Shown: positions 44,841-54,262, numbered from the stretch's first letter. The stretch: 64,000 nucleotides of DNA from PHAA01 sp964457945 (GCA_964457945.1 CAYWFX010000006.1:33941-97940); one strand, 5' to 3'. A program made the numbers and translations. Notes: generated by a model not told the origin, from the sequence alone.

Positions 44841-44862
44841 TTGCCATGACAACCCCTTGATA
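44841..44862. promoter_or_regulatory. Near-palindrome GTTGCCATGACAAC plus shared motif
   Basis: GTTGCCATGACAAC is palindromic except for one pair and lies 55-75 bp upstream of the nif -35. The overlapping 18-mer CCATGACAACCCCTTGAT (44845-44862) recurs exactly at 59058-59075 in front of the CaiB gene. It is a candidate operator. Confidence 0.45.
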
Positions 44863-44920
44863 GAAACCAAGATTGGCGTAAAAATTTTCCGGATACCAAA
44901 ACAACAAGGTTCACACATCA

Positions 44921-44963
44921 GGCCAACACCCCCACTGCATACCGTACAGTGGGGGTGTTGGCC
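44921..44963. repeat. Perfect 17-bp inverted repeat
   Basis: GGCCAACACCCCCACTG and its exact complement are separated by nine bases. No T-run follows on either strand. It lies between the unknown gene at 45.1 kb and the nif promoter and could be a boundary element, a terminator or a mobile-element relic. Confidence 0.6.
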
Positions 44964-45104
44964 CCAAGTTCCTCGGCGGCAATCTACATCCTGGCCATAA
45001 TTTCACCGGGCGTCGGTAAGACTCACCATACTATTAGATGTTTGGCCGCTCTGATCATGTTTCCTGGAATCCGTTACGACATTTCAATTGGGGTGGAAAA
45101 TAGC

Positions 45105-45392
45105 CTAGCATAGCCTTTTATTCAAGGTGCTGCGTTTCACCCATTTCCGGTAGCGGCTATCTCCCAAACAGGTTAATACTACAGCTTTATCCTTGCTCGT
45201 TAAAAGAACAATCGAAATCCCTTTGTGTTTTAACTCAAAACAGTTATTCCAATTGTTGGGTCGTAAACAAACCAGTTTTCCTTGCAGGGCAATCTTTCTT
45301 AGAAATTGACCAATCTTTTCATCGGATGAAGAATAATCAAATAATCGCTCACGGTATCTTTGAATGGAGTGTTTGGTTACACATATTTCCAT
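45105..45392 (-). CDS. Hypothetical protein next to nif
   Basis: This 95-residue protein is not recognised. It begins MEICVTKHSIQRYRERLFDY and is basic, with a hydrophobic beta-rich centre (ISIVLLTSKDKAVVLTCLGD). ATG 45392 follows GGGGGTGA; GTG 45401 is an alternative. It is the gene immediately upstream of the nif promoter on the same strand. Its start is 51 bp from the end of the chemoreceptor-like gene, so it may be co-transcribed with that. Confidence 0.6.
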   Translation of the reverse strand: MEICVTKHSIQRYRERLFDYSSSDEKIGQFLRKIALQGKLVCLRPNNWNNCFELKHKGISIVLLTSKDKAVVLTCLGDSRYRKWVKRSTLNKRLC

Positions 45393-45442
45393 ATCACTCA
45401 CCCCCTGTTGTGAATTACCGTTGAGTTATAGCCTTATCTTGT

Positions 45443-46612
45443 TTATACCTTATAGGATATAGATTTCAATTCTTGGGCTAATGCCAGTATTTCTTCGATG
45501 CTGGCAGACAGTTCTTCTGTGGCGGCAGCCTGTTCTTCACTGAATTCCAAGGACGTTTGAGAGTGTTTAAGGGTTTCGTTTAAGCTATCCTTGATAGAAG
45601 AGGTCAGTTCTTTAATGACCGTAACTGTCTTTTTCGATTCTTCGGAAAGCTTTTGAATTTCCTGGGCGACAACCCCAAATCCCCGCCCTATTTCTTGAGC
45701 TCTGGCCGCCTCTATTGCAGCATTAAGCCCGAGCATTTTGGTTTGATCGGCAATATTCCGGATGAAATCTATTACATCGTTAATTTCTTTCGAAATCGTT
45801 ACCACCTGTGAAACGTTACCGTGAACCTTTTGATAAATTCCGCTTACTTGAATAGCAGAAGCTGCGACCTGTTCCACAACCCCGCTAATTTCCTCTAAGG
45901 CCCGCGTCAAAGTGATGGACATTTCCCTCAGTCTGCCTGCAGTGATCTTGGGTAGAGCTATACAGAATGTCCCGGTTAACATGCGTTCGCCATTTCTATC
46001 TTCTTCATAAAGTGGATAGGCCATGGTTAGAACGGGTATTCCATATCGACTGGCATCCAGTTCGCGTATGCAAGGTTGCTGAGTTTTTAATACCTCATAA
46101 GGGACCATATCTTCTGTTAAAGTAGCTTCAAACCGCAAATCAGGCATATCGAATTTCTTGGAAGCCTGGCGATGGCTAATGCGGTTGCGCCCGGTCATAT
46201 AAATAAAAGCCCCGTCCGGGAACATTTCAGCAAGAACCGGAGCCAGGTGGGGAAAGGCCCTGGCCACTACCGGTTCAATGGGAAAAATCATAGTGATGGT
46301 TCCAATTGCCCTGTCGTTGTTCTCGTCGCCGAATATGGGAAAGGCTTCCGCCCTCAACCTCATTCCGAATTTAGCTCGCGCAAATTCTTCGCTTAGTGGC
46401 TGGTTATATTGAATACATTTTTCAGCCAGCCCATCCTTTGGTAATAACCTGCCAACGTTCATATTTGGTATATCAAAATGACCCGATGTAAACTTGGACG
46501 TGATTCTTTCCAGATCAGAAACAACAAACATTGCTCCTTGTTCATACGTATCGACTAAGTGAGCAGCCATCAATTCAAAAGAATTAACCGCGCTCATGCT
46601 TAATTTATTCAT
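45443..46612 (-). CDS. Soluble methyl-accepting chemotaxis-like protein
   Basis: This 389-residue protein has no membrane segment. The N-terminal two thirds look like a ligand-sensing domain (about residues 1-220, with repeated FPIFGDENNDRAIGTITMIF and MAYPLYEEDRNGERMLTG elements). The C-terminal third is the chemoreceptor signalling coiled coil with IRNIADQTKMLGLNAAIEAA and GRGFGVVAQEIQKLSEES. The coiled coil is short compared with classical receptors. It probably signals to a CheA or a related kinase, or senses an internal cue. No che genes are in the window. Confidence 0.85.
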   Translation of the reverse strand: MNKLSMSAVNSFELMAAHLVDTYEQGAMFVVSDLERITSKFTSGHFDIPNMNVGRLLPKDGLAEKCIQYNQPLSEEFARAKFGMRLRAEAFPIFGDENNDRAIGTITMIFPIEPVVARAFPHLAPVLAEMFPDGAFIYMTGRNRISHRQASKKFDMPDLRFEATLTEDMVPYEVLKTQQPCIRELDASRYGIPVLTMAYPLYEEDRNGERMLTGTFCIALPKITAGRLREMSITLTRALEEISGVVEQVAASAIQVSGIYQKVHGNVSQVVTISKEINDVIDFIRNIADQTKMLGLNAAIEAARAQEIGRGFGVVAQEIQKLSEESKKTVTVIKELTSSIKDSLNETLKHSQTSLEFSEEQAAATEELSASIEEILALAQELKSISYKV

Positions 46613-46702
46613 TCTAATGACTCCTTAATATTTATGCTTTTAGTTTGATAAGAATTGCTCCTGAAATCCAAGTAATTCTTAACTCCTCATATAAACAAAG
46701 TG

Positions 46703-46754
46703 AAAAATCCTGTTGGAATCCGGTTGAAAATGAGGGGATACCGGATTCCAACAG
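46703..46754 (-). terminator. Intrinsic terminator downstream of adk
   Basis: CTGTTGGAATCCGGT pairs perfectly with ACCGGATTCCAACAG around 15 bases. On the minus strand it is followed by GATTTTTC, 74 bp after the adk stop. Confidence 0.8.
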
Positions 46755-46827
46755 TATATAAAAGGGAGAATGGCTTAGTTGCTGTGCTGAGCTTCCTTAA
46801 TACCAGCAAATATTTGAATAACTCTAT

Positions 46828-47478
46828 TTAAATAAACTGGTCTGTCAAAAAACCGTAAATATCATCAAATACCTTTATTAGATCTTGATTCCCGTTAATG
46901 GTCTTGAGTACCCCCTGATGGCTATAAAAAACTACCAAAGGCTCAGTTTGATTCTTGTAAACCTCCAGACGCTTGCTCACCGTTGCTTCACTGTCATCAC
47001 TGCGCTGATACAATTCGCCGCCACATTGGTGACATGCAGACTCCTTGGGGGGATTATACTGAAGGTGATAAGTGGCAGCGCATTGACGACATATAAGTCG
47101 TCCGGTCAAGCGCTGAAGCAAAATCTCATCCGGCACTTCAACATTAATCGCCGCGTCCAATTTACGGTTCATCCCGCTTAATATTTTATCCAGTGCTACG
47201 GCCTGGCGGATTGTCCGGGGAAAGCCATCCAGTAAAAAACCGTTGTTACAGTCTGCTGCAGCCAGACGCTCGCGGACAATACCTATGGTGACCTCATCCG
47301 TTACCAGTTGCCCAGCATCCATAACGGCTTTGGCTTTAAGCCCTAGCTTTGTGCCTTGCTTAATAGCCTCCCGAAACATATCCCCGGTAGATATATGAGG
47401 TATTCCAAATTGATTTACCAGCATCTCAGCCTGTGTCCCCTTGCCAGCTCCAGGCGGCCCCATTAGAATAATATTCAA
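46828..47478 (-). CDS. adk: Adenylate kinase
   Basis: Adenylate kinase equilibrates ATP, ADP and AMP. The 216-residue protein has the P-loop GPPGAGKGTQA at the N-terminus, DGFPRTIRQA in the middle and a zinc-type LID with CRQC and CHQC. It lies 20 bp after the membrane pyrophosphatase gene. The pair recycles AMP and pyrophosphate formed by acyl-CoA synthetases, which fits a fatty-acid user and the acyl-CoA synthetase gene further upstream. Confidence 0.96.
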   Translation of the reverse strand: MNIILMGPPGAGKGTQAEMLVNQFGIPHISTGDMFREAIKQGTKLGLKAKAVMDAGQLVTDEVTIGIVRERLAAADCNNGFLLDGFPRTIRQAVALDKILSGMNRKLDAAINVEVPDEILLQRLTGRLICRQCAATYHLQYNPPKESACHQCGGELYQRSDDSEATVSKRLEVYKNQTEPLVVFYSHQGVLKTINGNQDLIKVFDDIYGFLTDQFI

Positions 47479-47498
47479 TGTTTTTCATCTCCTAAACG

Positions 47499-49943
47499 TT
47501 ATTTGTCAGTTGGAATTCTCATCCCATAGAATGAACGCCATACAAAGAAAAATGCTACAAGTAGGAAAGCGCCGCCTACATAGGGAGCTATATTCCTAAA
47601 TGCCTCTGATATAGCGATTTCCATGGCTAACAAACCGAATAAGGTAGTGAACTTAATAATAGGATTCAAAGCTACTGAAGAAGTATCTTTAAAAGGATCG
47701 CCTACGGTGTCGCCCACGATTGTAGCTTCATGTAAAGCAGTACCTTTTTCTTTAAGATCAACTTCTACAACCTTTTTCGCATTATCCCAACATCCGCCTG
47801 CATTAGCCATGAAGACAGCCTGGAACAAACCAATTACCGCAATGGAAATCAGGTAGGCGACAAAGAAGGCAACTGGTTGACCGTTATTGCCTTGAGGAGC
47901 TGAAAGGCAAGCAAATGCCATAGCAAATGAAAATATAGCGATAAAAATGTTGAACATACCGGCCTGAGCATATTGGGTACAGATCTTTACCACTTCTTTT
48001 GATTTTTCGGTATTAGCTTTCACGTCAGCTGCTTCCTCAAGATTAATATTCTCTTTGATATATGCAACCGCTCTGTATGCTCCAGTGGTAACCGCCTGGG
48101 TTGAGGCACCTGTAAACCAGTAGATTACAGATCCACCGCATAAAAACCCTAAAATGGTGTAAGGATTGAGTAGGGTAAGAATCGTAGCTGGGTCAACCCC
48201 CAACACATTCTTAATAACCAGAATCAGAGAAAAGATCATGGTGGTAGCGCCAACAACTGCTGTTCCGATTAATACCGGCTTGGCAGTTGCCTTAAAAGTA
48301 TTGCCTGCACCATCGTTGGCTTCTAAATAGTATTTACCCTTTTCGAAATCGGGTGTGAAACCAAAATCTTTTTGGATTTGCTTTTCAATATCCGTAACTT
48401 CTTCGATCAAAGAGAGCTCATAGATGGACTGTGCATTATCGGTAACGGGACCATAACTGTCAACCGCAATGGTTACCGGACCCATGCCCAGCATTCCAAA
48501 AGCTACCAGGCCAAAAGCAAATACGGATGAATAGCTCATAATATCATTCGAAATAGGTAGGCTAGTATAATATGCGCCGAACATAATGGCCACGAATACC
48601 ATGCCTATCCAAAAGGCGCTGAAGTTACCTGCAACCAGACCTGACAAGATATTTAGCGAAGGACCGCCTTCTCGAGAAGCTTTGACAACTTCCGCTACAT
48701 GCAAGGACTTAGGGCTGGTAAATATTTTGGTGAATTCGGGGATTATGGCTGCAGCCAGGGTACCAAAGCTAATAATAAGAGCCAGCACAGACCAAAGAGT
48801 AGTTAGTGCAGTAGTCACGCCCGCGCCAGGTCCTAAAATATAATAACTGACAGCGAAAGTAACTGCGATGGATATAAGGGAAGTGATCCATACCAGACTG
48901 GTAAGAGGGGATTCAAAATCGAAATCGTCCTTGTCACCGAATTTAGCCTGGCTAAAGGCTCTATTGATGTAGAAAGAAGCGATGGAGGTAATTACCATTA
49001 GTACTCGAATTACGAAGATCCAGGTAAGTAGAGTGGTTTGCAATGCTGGTGCTACCGCAAGAACAATAAATGTCACTAACGCAACGCCTGTAACACCATA
49101 GGTTTCGAATCCATCTGCAGTAGGACCTACGCTATCGCCTGCGTTATCTCCTGTACAATCGGCTATAACACCGGGATTACGTGGATCGTCTTCTTTAATT
49201 CCAAATACAATTTTCATCAGGTCAGCGCCGATGTCGGCAATCTTGGTAAATATTCCGCCAGCAATACGTAATGCACTGGCTCCTAATGATTCACCCACGG
49301 CAAAACCTATAAAGCTTGCTCCGGCCAGTTCACGGGGAACATAAAGCAAAATAATCAACATCATGATCAGCTCAACGCAGACTAGGAGGACCCCGATGCT
49401 CATTCCTGCATCAAGAGCAATGTTCAAAAGCTTGAGGGGTTTTCTTTCCAAGGAGGTAAATGCAACTCGGCTGTTAGCTAAGGTATTCATGCGGATGCCA
49501 TACCAGGCGACACTATAGGAACCGAGAATACCTATCACGGTCCACATCAGGATGAACAATACCGAGCTAATTGGCATTTGCTGCAGGTAGCCAAAGTAGA
49601 AGGCTATACACGCGCCGATAAAGGCAAATAGTATAGCAATAAATTTACCTTGCTGAATTAGATAAGTCTTACAGGTTTCATAAATGGTTTGCGCCACATC
49701 CAGCATAGACTGGTGAGCTTCAAGTTTTTGAACTTTCTTAAACTGATATAAACCAAATAACATACCCACTATACAGACTCCGATGCCGGCTAAAAGCAAA
49801 TTGTTTTGATCCTGGCTCAGATTAGGAATCTTAAGATTTGCCTCACTGGCAACCGCCAGTGCTGGACAAAGCAAGAGAAGCACTGCGCTTAACAGGCTGC
49901 CAAGAATAGACTTAGTAATTCTATTCTTAATTACAATCTTCAT
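47499..49943 (-). CDS. hppA: Ion-translocating membrane pyrophosphatase
   Basis: This 814-residue polytopic protein (about 16 membrane helices) couples pyrophosphate hydrolysis to H+ or Na+ pumping. The catalytic region reads DIGADLMKIVFGIKEDDPRN then GVIADCTGDNAGD, and the later acidic motif has VEVDLKEKGTALHEATIVGD and GDPFKDTSSVALNP. The segment AGNTFKATAKP has Lys where K+-dependent enzymes have Ala, so a K+-independent type is likely. There is an extra soluble stretch, DIEKQIQKDFGFTPDFEKGK. Which ion is pumped is not decided by what I can see. Confidence 0.93.
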   Translation of the reverse strand: MKIVIKNRITKSILGSLLSAVLLLLCPALAVASEANLKIPNLSQDQNNLLLAGIGVCIVGMLFGLYQFKKVQKLEAHQSMLDVAQTIYETCKTYLIQQGKFIAILFAFIGACIAFYFGYLQQMPISSVLFILMWTVIGILGSYSVAWYGIRMNTLANSRVAFTSLERKPLKLLNIALDAGMSIGVLLVCVELIMMLIILLYVPRELAGASFIGFAVGESLGASALRIAGGIFTKIADIGADLMKIVFGIKEDDPRNPGVIADCTGDNAGDSVGPTADGFETYGVTGVALVTFIVLAVAPALQTTLLTWIFVIRVLMVITSIASFYINRAFSQAKFGDKDDFDFESPLTSLVWITSLISIAVTFAVSYYILGPGAGVTTALTTLWSVLALIISFGTLAAAIIPEFTKIFTSPKSLHVAEVVKASREGGPSLNILSGLVAGNFSAFWIGMVFVAIMFGAYYTSLPISNDIMSYSSVFAFGLVAFGMLGMGPVTIAVDSYGPVTDNAQSIYELSLIEEVTDIEKQIQKDFGFTPDFEKGKYYLEANDGAGNTFKATAKPVLIGTAVVGATTMIFSLILVIKNVLGVDPATILTLLNPYTILGFLCGGSVIYWFTGASTQAVTTGAYRAVAYIKENINLEEAADVKANTEKSKEVVKICTQYAQAGMFNIFIAIFSFAMAFACLSAPQGNNGQPVAFFVAYLISIAVIGLFQAVFMANAGGCWDNAKKVVEVDLKEKGTALHEATIVGDTVGDPFKDTSSVALNPIIKFTTLFGLLAMEIAISEAFRNIAPYVGGAFLLVAFFFVWRSFYGMRIPTDK

Positions 49944-50191
49944 TTTCTTAGATCACTTCTTTCATTACTATTTGCTAATAACTGTTGCTATTCATCCCCG
50001 AGAAATCGTTCTGGAATTCCATAGACCCTTCCAAGGGATACCGGGGGCCAAAAGTCGACACTATAGCAGAATCTAGATTTTCAAAAGTGTCCTAACCCTG
50101 ACCACCGGCTGCATGTCGTCCAGCACCTTTTTGGGGCTGAAAGCTGAACCCTTGCATAACAACGCTATGATTATCTTGATAAGTTAATGCT
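49944..50191. other. Intergenic region upstream of hppA
   Basis: This 248-bp stretch should hold the hppA promoter and the end of the acyl-CoA synthetase transcript. I see no clear hairpin with T-run and no convincing -35/-10 pair. Confidence 0.3.
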
Positions 50192-51814
50192 TTAAGCTCC
50201 TACAAGCTTGTTCAACTCCATACTCTTCAGTTCCTTTTTTAATATCTTGCCGGTTGGATTGCGTGGAATTGTGGCAGTAATCTCTACGAACTCTGGAAGC
50301 TTGTACTTGGCCAGCTTGTCGCTAAGGAATTCCTTGATTTCATCACCGCTAAGTTCTTGTCCTTGCTTGGGTATAACAAAGGCTTTAACCCTTTCACCCA
50401 GATGCTTATCAGGAACACCTATAACCGCGACTTCGCCAACTTTGGGATGGGCTTCTATGGCAATCTCAATTTCCCGGGGATAGATATTTTCACCACCACG
50501 ATTAATCATGTCTTTCTTGCGATCAACGATATAAATATAACCCTCATTATCCATATACCCGACATCGCCGGTGTGCAGCCAGTCATTCTGAATAGTTTCG
50601 GCGGTAGCCTCGGGTTTGTTAAGATAACAGGTCATGTTGTGGTCCCCAAAGGTGCAGATTTCTCCTTTTTCAAAAGGAGCCAGGACATTATTATCATCGT
50701 CCATAATTTGAATGCCCTGGTACGGTATGGCAGGGCCGATTGATCCGGCTTTATTCTTGCCCAATGGGGGATTTATGGTGGATAGTCCGGTAACCTCTGT
50801 AAGTCCGTAACCTTCTAAAATCTGAACACCAAACTTTTCTTTGAACCCTTTTATGAGTTCAACCGGCAGAGGTGCAGCACCGCAAACCGCAAATCTATAT
50901 TTAAGTTTTGACCGGTCTATGGTTTTCGGATCAGCCGCGTCATAAATATAGGAATACATGGCCGGGACACCCATGCCTAATGTAACCCCGTATTGCATAA
51001 CTGCTGGCCAGTAGTCGGTAGGGGAGAAACCTTTCCTGATGCAAATGGTCTGGCCAGCGTAGGTCAAGGGATAGGTCCAAACACAGAGGGGATTGGTGTG
51101 GAACATAGGCATAACGATCATCATTACATCATTATCCTGGAAAATTCCAGTGCTTAGGAATGACTTGGCTACTCCCAACTGAGCCTTGTTGGAAAGTAAT
51201 ATTCCCTTCGGATTCCCGGTGGTTCCAGAGGAATAGAGCAATAAGAAGGGATCTTCCAGACTCTGCGCAACCAGAGCTTCGTCGGTAGGGTACTTAGCAA
51301 GTATATCAGTCAACTTTTGCTCGGCAATGGTTTGACCATGGTCGATTCCCGTCGCCACTTCGACTACTATGGGCTTATGATCAGCCATAGTATACCCGAC
51401 TGCAAAGTCCGCCATATATTCGCTGCCTACAAATGCAACTTTGGGCTTGGAATCATCCAAGACATATGCAATTTCAGGTCCCTTCAACGAATAGTTAACC
51501 GCCCCGGCAATGGCGCCGATCTTCTGAGCGCCGAACATGGTATAGTATATCTCCGGTGAATTCAATACCATAACCGAAACCACATCACCTTTTTTCACGC
51601 CTTTGTCCTTAAGGTAATTGGCCACCTTGTTGGCTCGGTCGTTGGTCTGGGCATAGGTGATAGTTTGATCATAGTAATAAACATGAATTGCATCAGGGGT
51701 TTCTTTGACCCGGGTAACAATCATTTCCGCTATGCTGTCAAATTCCATTCTTCTCCCATTAAGCCAAGCTAACTCGTTCAATGGAATAGTAGGACAACCA
51801 TTTATATTTTCCAT
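50192..51814 (-). CDS. Acyl-CoA synthetase (AMP-forming)
   Basis: This 540-residue enzyme activates a carboxylic acid with ATP and CoA to acyl-CoA, AMP and pyrophosphate. Family motifs are LLYSSGTTGNPKGILLS, EGYGLTEVTGLS, WLHTGDVGYMDNEGYIYIVD followed by RKKDMINRGGENIYP, and a C-terminal lysine in PRNPTGKILKKEL. It is the third gene of a minus-strand unit with the metallo-hydrolase and the 4-hydroxybutyryl-CoA dehydratase-type gene. Its substrate is therefore probably a hydroxy or short-chain acid; that is inference. Confidence 0.92.
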   Translation of the reverse strand: MENINGCPTIPLNELAWLNGRRMEFDSIAEMIVTRVKETPDAIHVYYYDQTITYAQTNDRANKVANYLKDKGVKKGDVVSVMVLNSPEIYYTMFGAQKIGAIAGAVNYSLKGPEIAYVLDDSKPKVAFVGSEYMADFAVGYTMADHKPIVVEVATGIDHGQTIAEQKLTDILAKYPTDEALVAQSLEDPFLLLYSSGTTGNPKGILLSNKAQLGVAKSFLSTGIFQDNDVMMIVMPMFHTNPLCVWTYPLTYAGQTICIRKGFSPTDYWPAVMQYGVTLGMGVPAMYSYIYDAADPKTIDRSKLKYRFAVCGAAPLPVELIKGFKEKFGVQILEGYGLTEVTGLSTINPPLGKNKAGSIGPAIPYQGIQIMDDDNNVLAPFEKGEICTFGDHNMTCYLNKPEATAETIQNDWLHTGDVGYMDNEGYIYIVDRKKDMINRGGENIYPREIEIAIEAHPKVGEVAVIGVPDKHLGERVKAFVIPKQGQELSGDEIKEFLSDKLAKYKLPEFVEITATIPRNPTGKILKKELKSMELNKLVGA

Positions 51815-51864
51815 TACTGTTTTACCTCCTTGCGAATATTATATTTAGCGTTAGGTTAAAGCAC

Positions 51865-52656
51865 TTATTCGGGGAAGATTTTCCCGATCAGACTCGGGTC
51901 ATGTCCCGGCAATATATGACTGCGGCTGCCAGCGATGGCCAAAAGCCTCCAAACGCTGTCGTACCAATCAGTAAGGTCAGTATGAATCCCGGGTGGGTAA
52001 AATGCGTGTCCGGGTTGCGGGGTACAGATAATTTTATTGCCTTGGGCATCAATAATTTCCGTTGTTTCAGGATAAAGATTGGCCTTCATATACATCAAAT
52101 CCCCGGAAAGTATATAGGTGCCGTCACTGGTATTGACCACCACCGCTTGTTGACCCTTGGTATGCCCAGGGACACAGACAACTTTCACTCCGTCGGCTAC
52201 CTCATAACCGTCATCGGCCAAGACCAGATCGTAACTTTCGAGCTCGTTGAGCAACTGGGTAAGATAAACGCCTCTCTGCAATGGCAGTGGAGCCTGGGCA
52301 TATGCCCATTCTTTTTTCTGCAGGATGAATTGAGCATGAGGAAATAATGCTATGTTAGCCGCGTGATCAAAGTGGAGATGGGTTAAAATAACAATATCAA
52401 TATCTGCCGGTTTAAGGCCAATTTCTGCCAGGGCATTTACCATACCCTGGGCGCCGCCATTTGAAAGGGCAAAACCATGGAAATCATCTCCATCTACTAC
52501 TCCAGTGTCAACCAGTATTTTCTTGGAACCACCTTCCAAATAAAAGGTAAGCACCGGAGCGACCAGTGGGGTCATCATATCAACCATTTGCGTTACTACA
52601 CCTTTGATTACACCTATTTTGGCTACTACTAACGGACGAATTTTATATTCTGTCAT
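51865..52656 (-). CDS. Metallo-beta-lactamase fold hydrolase
   Basis: This 263-residue protein has the zinc motif THLHFDHAANIALF near residue 100, VPGHTKGQQAVVV and LSGDLMYM, and an ending in LPGHDPSL. It resembles the lactonase branch of the family (N-acyl homoserine lactonase-like). Within an operon with a hydroxyacyl-CoA dehydratase and an acyl-CoA synthetase, it may open a lactone, for example gamma-butyrolactone, to the hydroxy acid, or hydrolyse a thioester. ATG 52656 follows GGAGG; the start at 52665 is less likely. Confidence 0.85.
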   Translation of the reverse strand: MTEYKIRPLVVAKIGVIKGVVTQMVDMMTPLVAPVLTFYLEGGSKKILVDTGVVDGDDFHGFALSNGGAQGMVNALAEIGLKPADIDIVILTHLHFDHAANIALFPHAQFILQKKEWAYAQAPLPLQRGVYLTQLLNELESYDLVLADDGYEVADGVKVVCVPGHTKGQQAVVVNTSDGTYILSGDLMYMKANLYPETTEIIDAQGNKIICTPQPGHAFYPPGIHTDLTDWYDSVWRLLAIAGSRSHILPGHDPSLIGKIFPE

Positions 52657-52697
52657 TAATATCAACCTCCAAACTATTAATTCTGTACTACTGGGTC

Positions 52698-54125
52698 TTA
52701 CTTGATTCCCGCCAGATATTTGGCCAGTTTTTTCTTAGCTTCAACATCGGAAGAACCCATAATGGCTATATCCTCCATTATGGGAGAGCCGCCCCCATGA
52801 ACCCCGGCTATCTGCAAGACAGTAGCAAACTCTGAGGTTAACAGATCACTGGCCAGATGAGCAGCCCGGTAATGATCTTCTGGAGAAACACCCTCTCTCC
52901 TGCTCACATACTTCCTGACGAATTCACCTACTACCGGGCTGTTGTACTCCTTGGAAAGGGGCAGGGTAGCAGGTAGTCCGCCGGCAATGTCACACAGGGT
53001 ATTATACTCGTGATATATATTGTGTCCGGCGTGTCTTCGACCTACATTGGCGTAGATTACATTTGGAATCTGAGTACCGGATTCAGACTTTCCAGATTTT
53101 ACACTTGCGGCAATCCCAGCGGCAAAGACCAACTCGCTAACGCTTATCATTTCGGCCAATTTCTCTTTAACATGGCCCAATTTTTCTATACCCAGGTAAT
53201 CTGCCACTAGTGCGGTACAACCCATCAGGACGTCACCTATGCCAGGTTTACACCCGCAATAGCTATGTCGATGGTATAAAGCAAAATATAGTGCTAAGTC
53301 ACCTCCTATGTCGGTTTCACCGTTGAGAAATATTCGCTCATTGGGAATGAACACGTTATCAAATATGGTAAAGCTTTCAATATCACCATAATTGGATATC
53401 GGGGCTTCCATTCCAGGCTCACGCTTGCTAAATATGGCTTCTCTCCCTATCAGGTAAACATTCTCGGTATCTGCTGGAATAGCAAACGCAATAGCGTAAT
53501 CTTTTTCCGTCTCAAGCAATGCCCGGGTTGGTATAGCTATTATTTCATCTGCATAAGGGGACATAGTATTGTGAAGCTTGGCCCCTCTCACTACTACCCC
53601 ATCGGCTCTTCTTTCTACCACATGCAGATACTGATCAGGGTCAGCTTGTTGACTCGGTCTCAATCTTCTGTCTCCCTTGGCATCGGTTTGCGCACAGGAA
53701 GCAACCAGGTCATTTTCCTGAAAGTATTGCAGATACTTCAACCATCTTTCATGATAGATCGTACCATATTTCACATCGGCAGTCTTGGTGGTTACCGAAA
53801 GGGCATTCATAGCGTCAATTCCCATGCATCGCATAATACATCCACCGGTATAATTACAGAGCTTTCTGGTCATTTCCTGTTTCAGAAGCAAATCTTCTGG
53901 ACTCTGATGGATGTGGGTAAAGCGGTTGATGGGTTTTCCCGAAATATGTGAAGTTGCAGTAATAAGGTCTTTGTACTCTGGATCACTGGCCATGTCAAAG
54001 CTTCTCTGAATTCCGTTGCTTGCATGAACTACGGAAGGATGATCCCTACCCATCAATTCTCCATTCATATAGATGTTTTTTCTCATACCTGCCAATTTCG
54101 TAAGATATTCATTTGCAGTCCTCAA
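52698..54125 (-). CDS. 4-hydroxybutyryl-CoA dehydratase/vinylacetyl-CoA isomerase family protein
   Basis: This 475-residue flavoprotein belongs to the 4-hydroxyphenylacetate 3-hydroxylase/4-hydroxybutyryl-CoA dehydratase family. The [4Fe-4S] ligands that mark the dehydratase are present: CIMRC (C-x3-C, about residues 99-103) and H-x6-C in YHRHSYCGCKPG (about residues 292-299). That makes dehydration of 4-hydroxybutyryl-CoA to crotonyl-CoA the best guess, rather than monooxygenation. It is the first gene after a sigma-54 promoter and is followed by a metallo-hydrolase and an acyl-CoA synthetase. CoA-transferases elsewhere in the window could link it to butyrate. Confidence 0.88.
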   Translation of the reverse strand: MRTANEYLTKLAGMRKNIYMNGELMGRDHPSVVHASNGIQRSFDMASDPEYKDLITATSHISGKPINRFTHIHQSPEDLLLKQEMTRKLCNYTGGCIMRCMGIDAMNALSVTTKTADVKYGTIYHERWLKYLQYFQENDLVASCAQTDAKGDRRLRPSQQADPDQYLHVVERRADGVVVRGAKLHNTMSPYADEIIAIPTRALLETEKDYAIAFAIPADTENVYLIGREAIFSKREPGMEAPISNYGDIESFTIFDNVFIPNERIFLNGETDIGGDLALYFALYHRHSYCGCKPGIGDVLMGCTALVADYLGIEKLGHVKEKLAEMISVSELVFAAGIAASVKSGKSESGTQIPNVIYANVGRRHAGHNIYHEYNTLCDIAGGLPATLPLSKEYNSPVVGEFVRKYVSRREGVSPEDHYRAAHLASDLLTSEFATVLQIAGVHGGGSPIMEDIAIMGSSDVEAKKKLAKYLAGIK

Positions 54126-54262
54126 TTTATTACCTCCTCAGGTTTTTCCTTTTCTTAATTCACCTATTAGACGCTATTTTGTCTAATGCAAAAATCACCT
54201 CCCAGTAAAACATCCGACTCTGAGCTGAAATATGACCAGAGCAAGTAATTAACTGTATGTAA

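Noticed and set aside
44412..45104. Sigma-54 promoter for nifH
   Set aside because: No minus-strand TGGCAC-N5-TTGC pattern was found in this interval, while a good sigma-A promoter is present.
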